The notes beneath the pieces were generated by a model. The model saw only the letters and a program-made list of their open reading frames with translations, ran no database searches and was not told the origin of the DNA. From Virgibacillus dokdonensis (lineage in GTDB: Bacteria; Bacillota; Bacilli; Bacillales; Amphibacillaceae), in contig NZ_LT745763.1 of NCBI RefSeq assembly GCF_900166595.1, forward strand, positions 2,538,986-2,602,985: 64,000 nt of DNA, written 5' to 3'. Below are positions 62,263-64,000 of the stretch, in pieces (the stretch's first letter is position 1; every line of letters begins with the position of its first letter). The position numbers were made by a program, and so were the translations under genes.

Positions 62263-64000
62263 TTATTTTCCGATAAAGCGAAATAGATCACCAAGGATAA
62301 TTTGATCCGAAGCATATAATTCATTTCTCGCCGTTTCTAAATAATCAGTACATGTATTTGATTTGACAACCTGTTGCTTGTGCTTATCATAACAACGACC
62401 ATTTACATAAGCATATTTACCTGTGACGATGCTTCCATCGCGAAACACAACAGGGGCTTCATTACCTCTCGTAAATAGATTGCGACTAAAATTTATTTGC
62501 TCCTTATCTCGTACACCCATTAATTCAGAAACAGTTGCATGAATATCAATCGTTCCTCCCACTGTTTCTATCTTTTTTCCTTCTTGTCCTGGTACATGGA
62601 TAATTACTGGCACCTTTTGTAGCTCAAGGTGGCTCATTTCCGTATCCTCTTGCCCAAGTAATTCATAAACGCCAGCTTCGTATTTTTGGGAAATACCATA
62701 ATGATCTCCATAGATAACAAACACTGTATCTTCATACATGTCTTTTTCCTTTACTAATTCAAAAAAACGTTTTAATGCTTCATCCTCATACCGAACAGTT
62801 GTTACATATCGATTAACAACACCTACAGATGTATTCGCAGGTGAAATAGATTGATCCTCTTCTTCTAATAAAAATGGAAAATGATTCGTTAACGTAAGGA
62901 AACTTGCCATATAAGGTTCAGATAAATGAAGTAATTTTTCCATTGATTGTTCAAAAAAGGGAATATCTTTTAACCCATAATTAACCGAATTTTCTTCTGT
63001 CACATGATAATCTTTTTTCGAGAAAAATCTATCAAACCCTAACGATTGATACATATCGTCTCTATTCCAAAAAGAAGCATCATTTCCATGAAAAGCAGCA
63101 GCCGTATAGCCATTTGCTTCTCGCAAGATATGCGGTAAAGATTGAAATTCATTGTTCGGTCTGCGAACAAATACAGATCCACTTGGTAAAGGATATAAGC
63201 CAGTATTAATCATAAATTCAGCGTCAGATGTTTTTCCTTGCGCTGCTTGGTCGTATATATTGTTAAAATAAAAACTGTCTTGAATCAGCTCATTTAAAAA
63301 TGGGGTTATTTCTTTGCCATTCACTTTTTGGTTAACCACAAAATTCTGTGTAGACTCTAAACTAATAAAAACAACATTCTTTCCTTTCGCTATTCCAAAT
63401 TCCTGAAACGAATCCTTTTCTTCCTTACCTTGGATATACGATTGTACTTCTTTTACATCTGCCTCATCTGCAAAAGCTTTCATTACGGGAGATTTAACAC
63501 CATTTGCTATATTTATCAGCTGATAATTATATAAACCTAATGACTTCACTAGTTCTTCACGATCGTAATCTGTTTGTAAAAGAAACGGATTTTGAATGAG
63601 CGCAATGGCCAAAGTAAAGACAAGCAACCCCACACCAGTAAAAGCATATCTTTTCTTATTAGGTACTACTGGATGGTTTTTCTTTCTGTTCATTTTAAAA
63701 ATAACATACCCAATAACTGCAACATCCACAAATAACAACGTATCAAGCGGGGAAAAGAGTTCAACCGTGCTAGGTCCTAAACCTCCTACATTGTTCAATT
63801 GTAGTAAAACAGAAACGGTAACAAAATCAATATAAAACCGATAATATAGCACATTTGCATACAATAAGCCTAACAATAATAGATAAATGATAAATAGCAT
63901 AAGTGGAGACAAACGTTTTCTCCACAAGAAACTAATCCCAAACATGATCATAATAATGCCAATTGGGTTGATAAAAACGACCATGATATCAAACCAAGAA
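62263..64000 (-). CDS. Lipoteichoic acid synthase-like sulfatase (5' end beyond the window)
   Basis: Membrane enzyme that polymerises or primes glycerol-phosphate chains. The visible part shows the last membrane helices, then an extracellular sulfatase-like domain with VVFISLESTQNFV, the catalytic Thr in QAAQGKTSDAEFMINTGLYP, AAFHGNDASFWNRD and VFVIYGDHYGISQ. The frame stays open to the window edge (SWFDIMVVFINPIG), so the methionine at 63984 is not the start and the N-terminal helices are outside. Bacillus has several LtaS paralogues; which one this is cannot be told. Confidence 0.92.
   Translation of the reverse strand, partial: SWFDIMVVFINPIGIIMIMFGISFLWRKRLSPLMLFIIYLLLLGLLYANVLYYRFYIDFVTVSVLLQLNNVGGLGPSTVELFSPLDTLLFVDVAVIGYVIFKMNRKKNHPVVPNKKRYAFTGVGLLVFTLAIALIQNPFLLQTDYDREELVKSLGLYNYQLINIANGVKSPVMKAFADEADVKEVQSYIQGKEEKDSFQEFGIAKGKNVVFISLESTQNFVVNQKVNGKEITPFLNELIQDSFYFNNIYDQAAQGKTSDAEFMINTGLYPLPSGSVFVRRPNNEFQSLPHILREANGYTAAAFHGNDASFWNRDDMYQSLGFDRFFSKKDYHVTEENSVNYGLKDIPFFEQSMEKLLHLSEPYMASFLTLTNHFPFLLEEEDQSISPANTSVGVVNRYVTTVRYEDEALKRFFELVKEKDMYEDTVFVIYGDHYGISQKYEAGVYELLGQEDTEMSHLELQKVPVIIHVPGQEGKKIETVGGTIDIHATVSELMGVRDKEQINFSRNLFTRGNEAPVVFRDGSIVTGKYAYVNGRCYDKHKQQVVKSNTCTDYLETARNELYASDQIILGDLFRFIGK

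Noticed and set aside
1..64000. CRISPR arrays, tRNA or rRNA genes, riboswitches, T-boxes, prophage or replication origin
   Set aside because: Looked for by eye on both strands; no regular spacer array, cloverleaf, known aptamer core or phage gene block was found.

Overview
The window looks like chromosomal DNA of a low-GC, spore-forming, salt-tolerant Bacillaceae, most like the Virgibacillus/Oceanobacillus group. The evidence is the ectoine genes ectABC, the spore photoproduct lyase operon splAB, a gamma-type SASP-like small protein, a Bacillus-type flotillin, the LOV photoreceptor YtvA, YcnK, AGGAGG-type ribosome sites and frequent TTG/GTG starts. The genus is an inference; there is no rRNA or tRNA here to fix it.

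Layout. 0-3.4 kb: flotillin gene floT with its last 24 codons cut off by an IS3/IS150-type element. 3.5-8.5 kb: nucleotidyltransferase-like gene, copper-type repressor YcnK with a YtkA-domain lipoprotein, aminoglycoside nucleotidyltransferase-like gene, YeeE/YedE sulfur transporter. 8.9-16.5 kb: SASP-like gene, C45 peptidase, pabA-pabBC for p-aminobenzoate, ZIP metal transporter, pyrimidine-dimer-glycosylase-like protein, splAB. 16.6-20.1 kb: a three-gene module (AraC regulator with a TIM-barrel sensor, UPF0261/Tm-1-like protein, stand-alone TIM-barrel protein) whose function I do not know. 20.3-25.7 kb: frameshifted lipid II flippase gene amj, metallophosphoesterase, MITE-like palindrome, ectABC. 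26.7-31.2 kb: amidohydrolase with a membrane protein, Hsp20, TauE/SafE exporter. 31.4-34.5 kb: two-gene ABC exporter whose permease is split by an IS4-type element. 35.6-39.2 kb: mvaS, remnant of a carotenoid desaturase gene, ytvA, and a chelatase/monooxygenase pair. 39.8-53.2 kb: homoprotocatechuate (4-hydroxyphenylacetate) catabolic cluster with a TRAP transporter, HpaB, C, D, E, G (two halves), F, a DapA-type aldolase, a divergent LysR regulator and an MFS transporter. 53.5-64 kb: PlsC-like acyltransferase, YdjM-like protein, an ascorbate-type PTS operon ending in transketolase, an FMN reductase and a lipoteichoic-acid-synthase-like gene running off the edge.

The hpa cluster is the clearest working unit. 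HpaB/HpaC hydroxylate 4-hydroxyphenylacetate, HpaD opens the ring, HpaE oxidises the semialdehyde, HpaF and the HpaG halves isomerise and decarboxylate, and the DapA-type enzyme probably does the final pyruvate-releasing cleavage. No HpaH hydratase or HpaI aldolase is visible.

The gaps are rich in dispersed non-coding repeats. One family (about 95 bp) carries the hairpin AACTTGGC-TTGTC-GCCAAGTT and sits mostly just after genes. A second (about 220 bp) is highly structured. A third, partly degenerate element forms the 5' leaders of two unrelated genes (pabA and the LysR gene). Two insertions with exact target duplications, two apparent single-base frameshifts and one decayed desaturase gene show recent gene damage.
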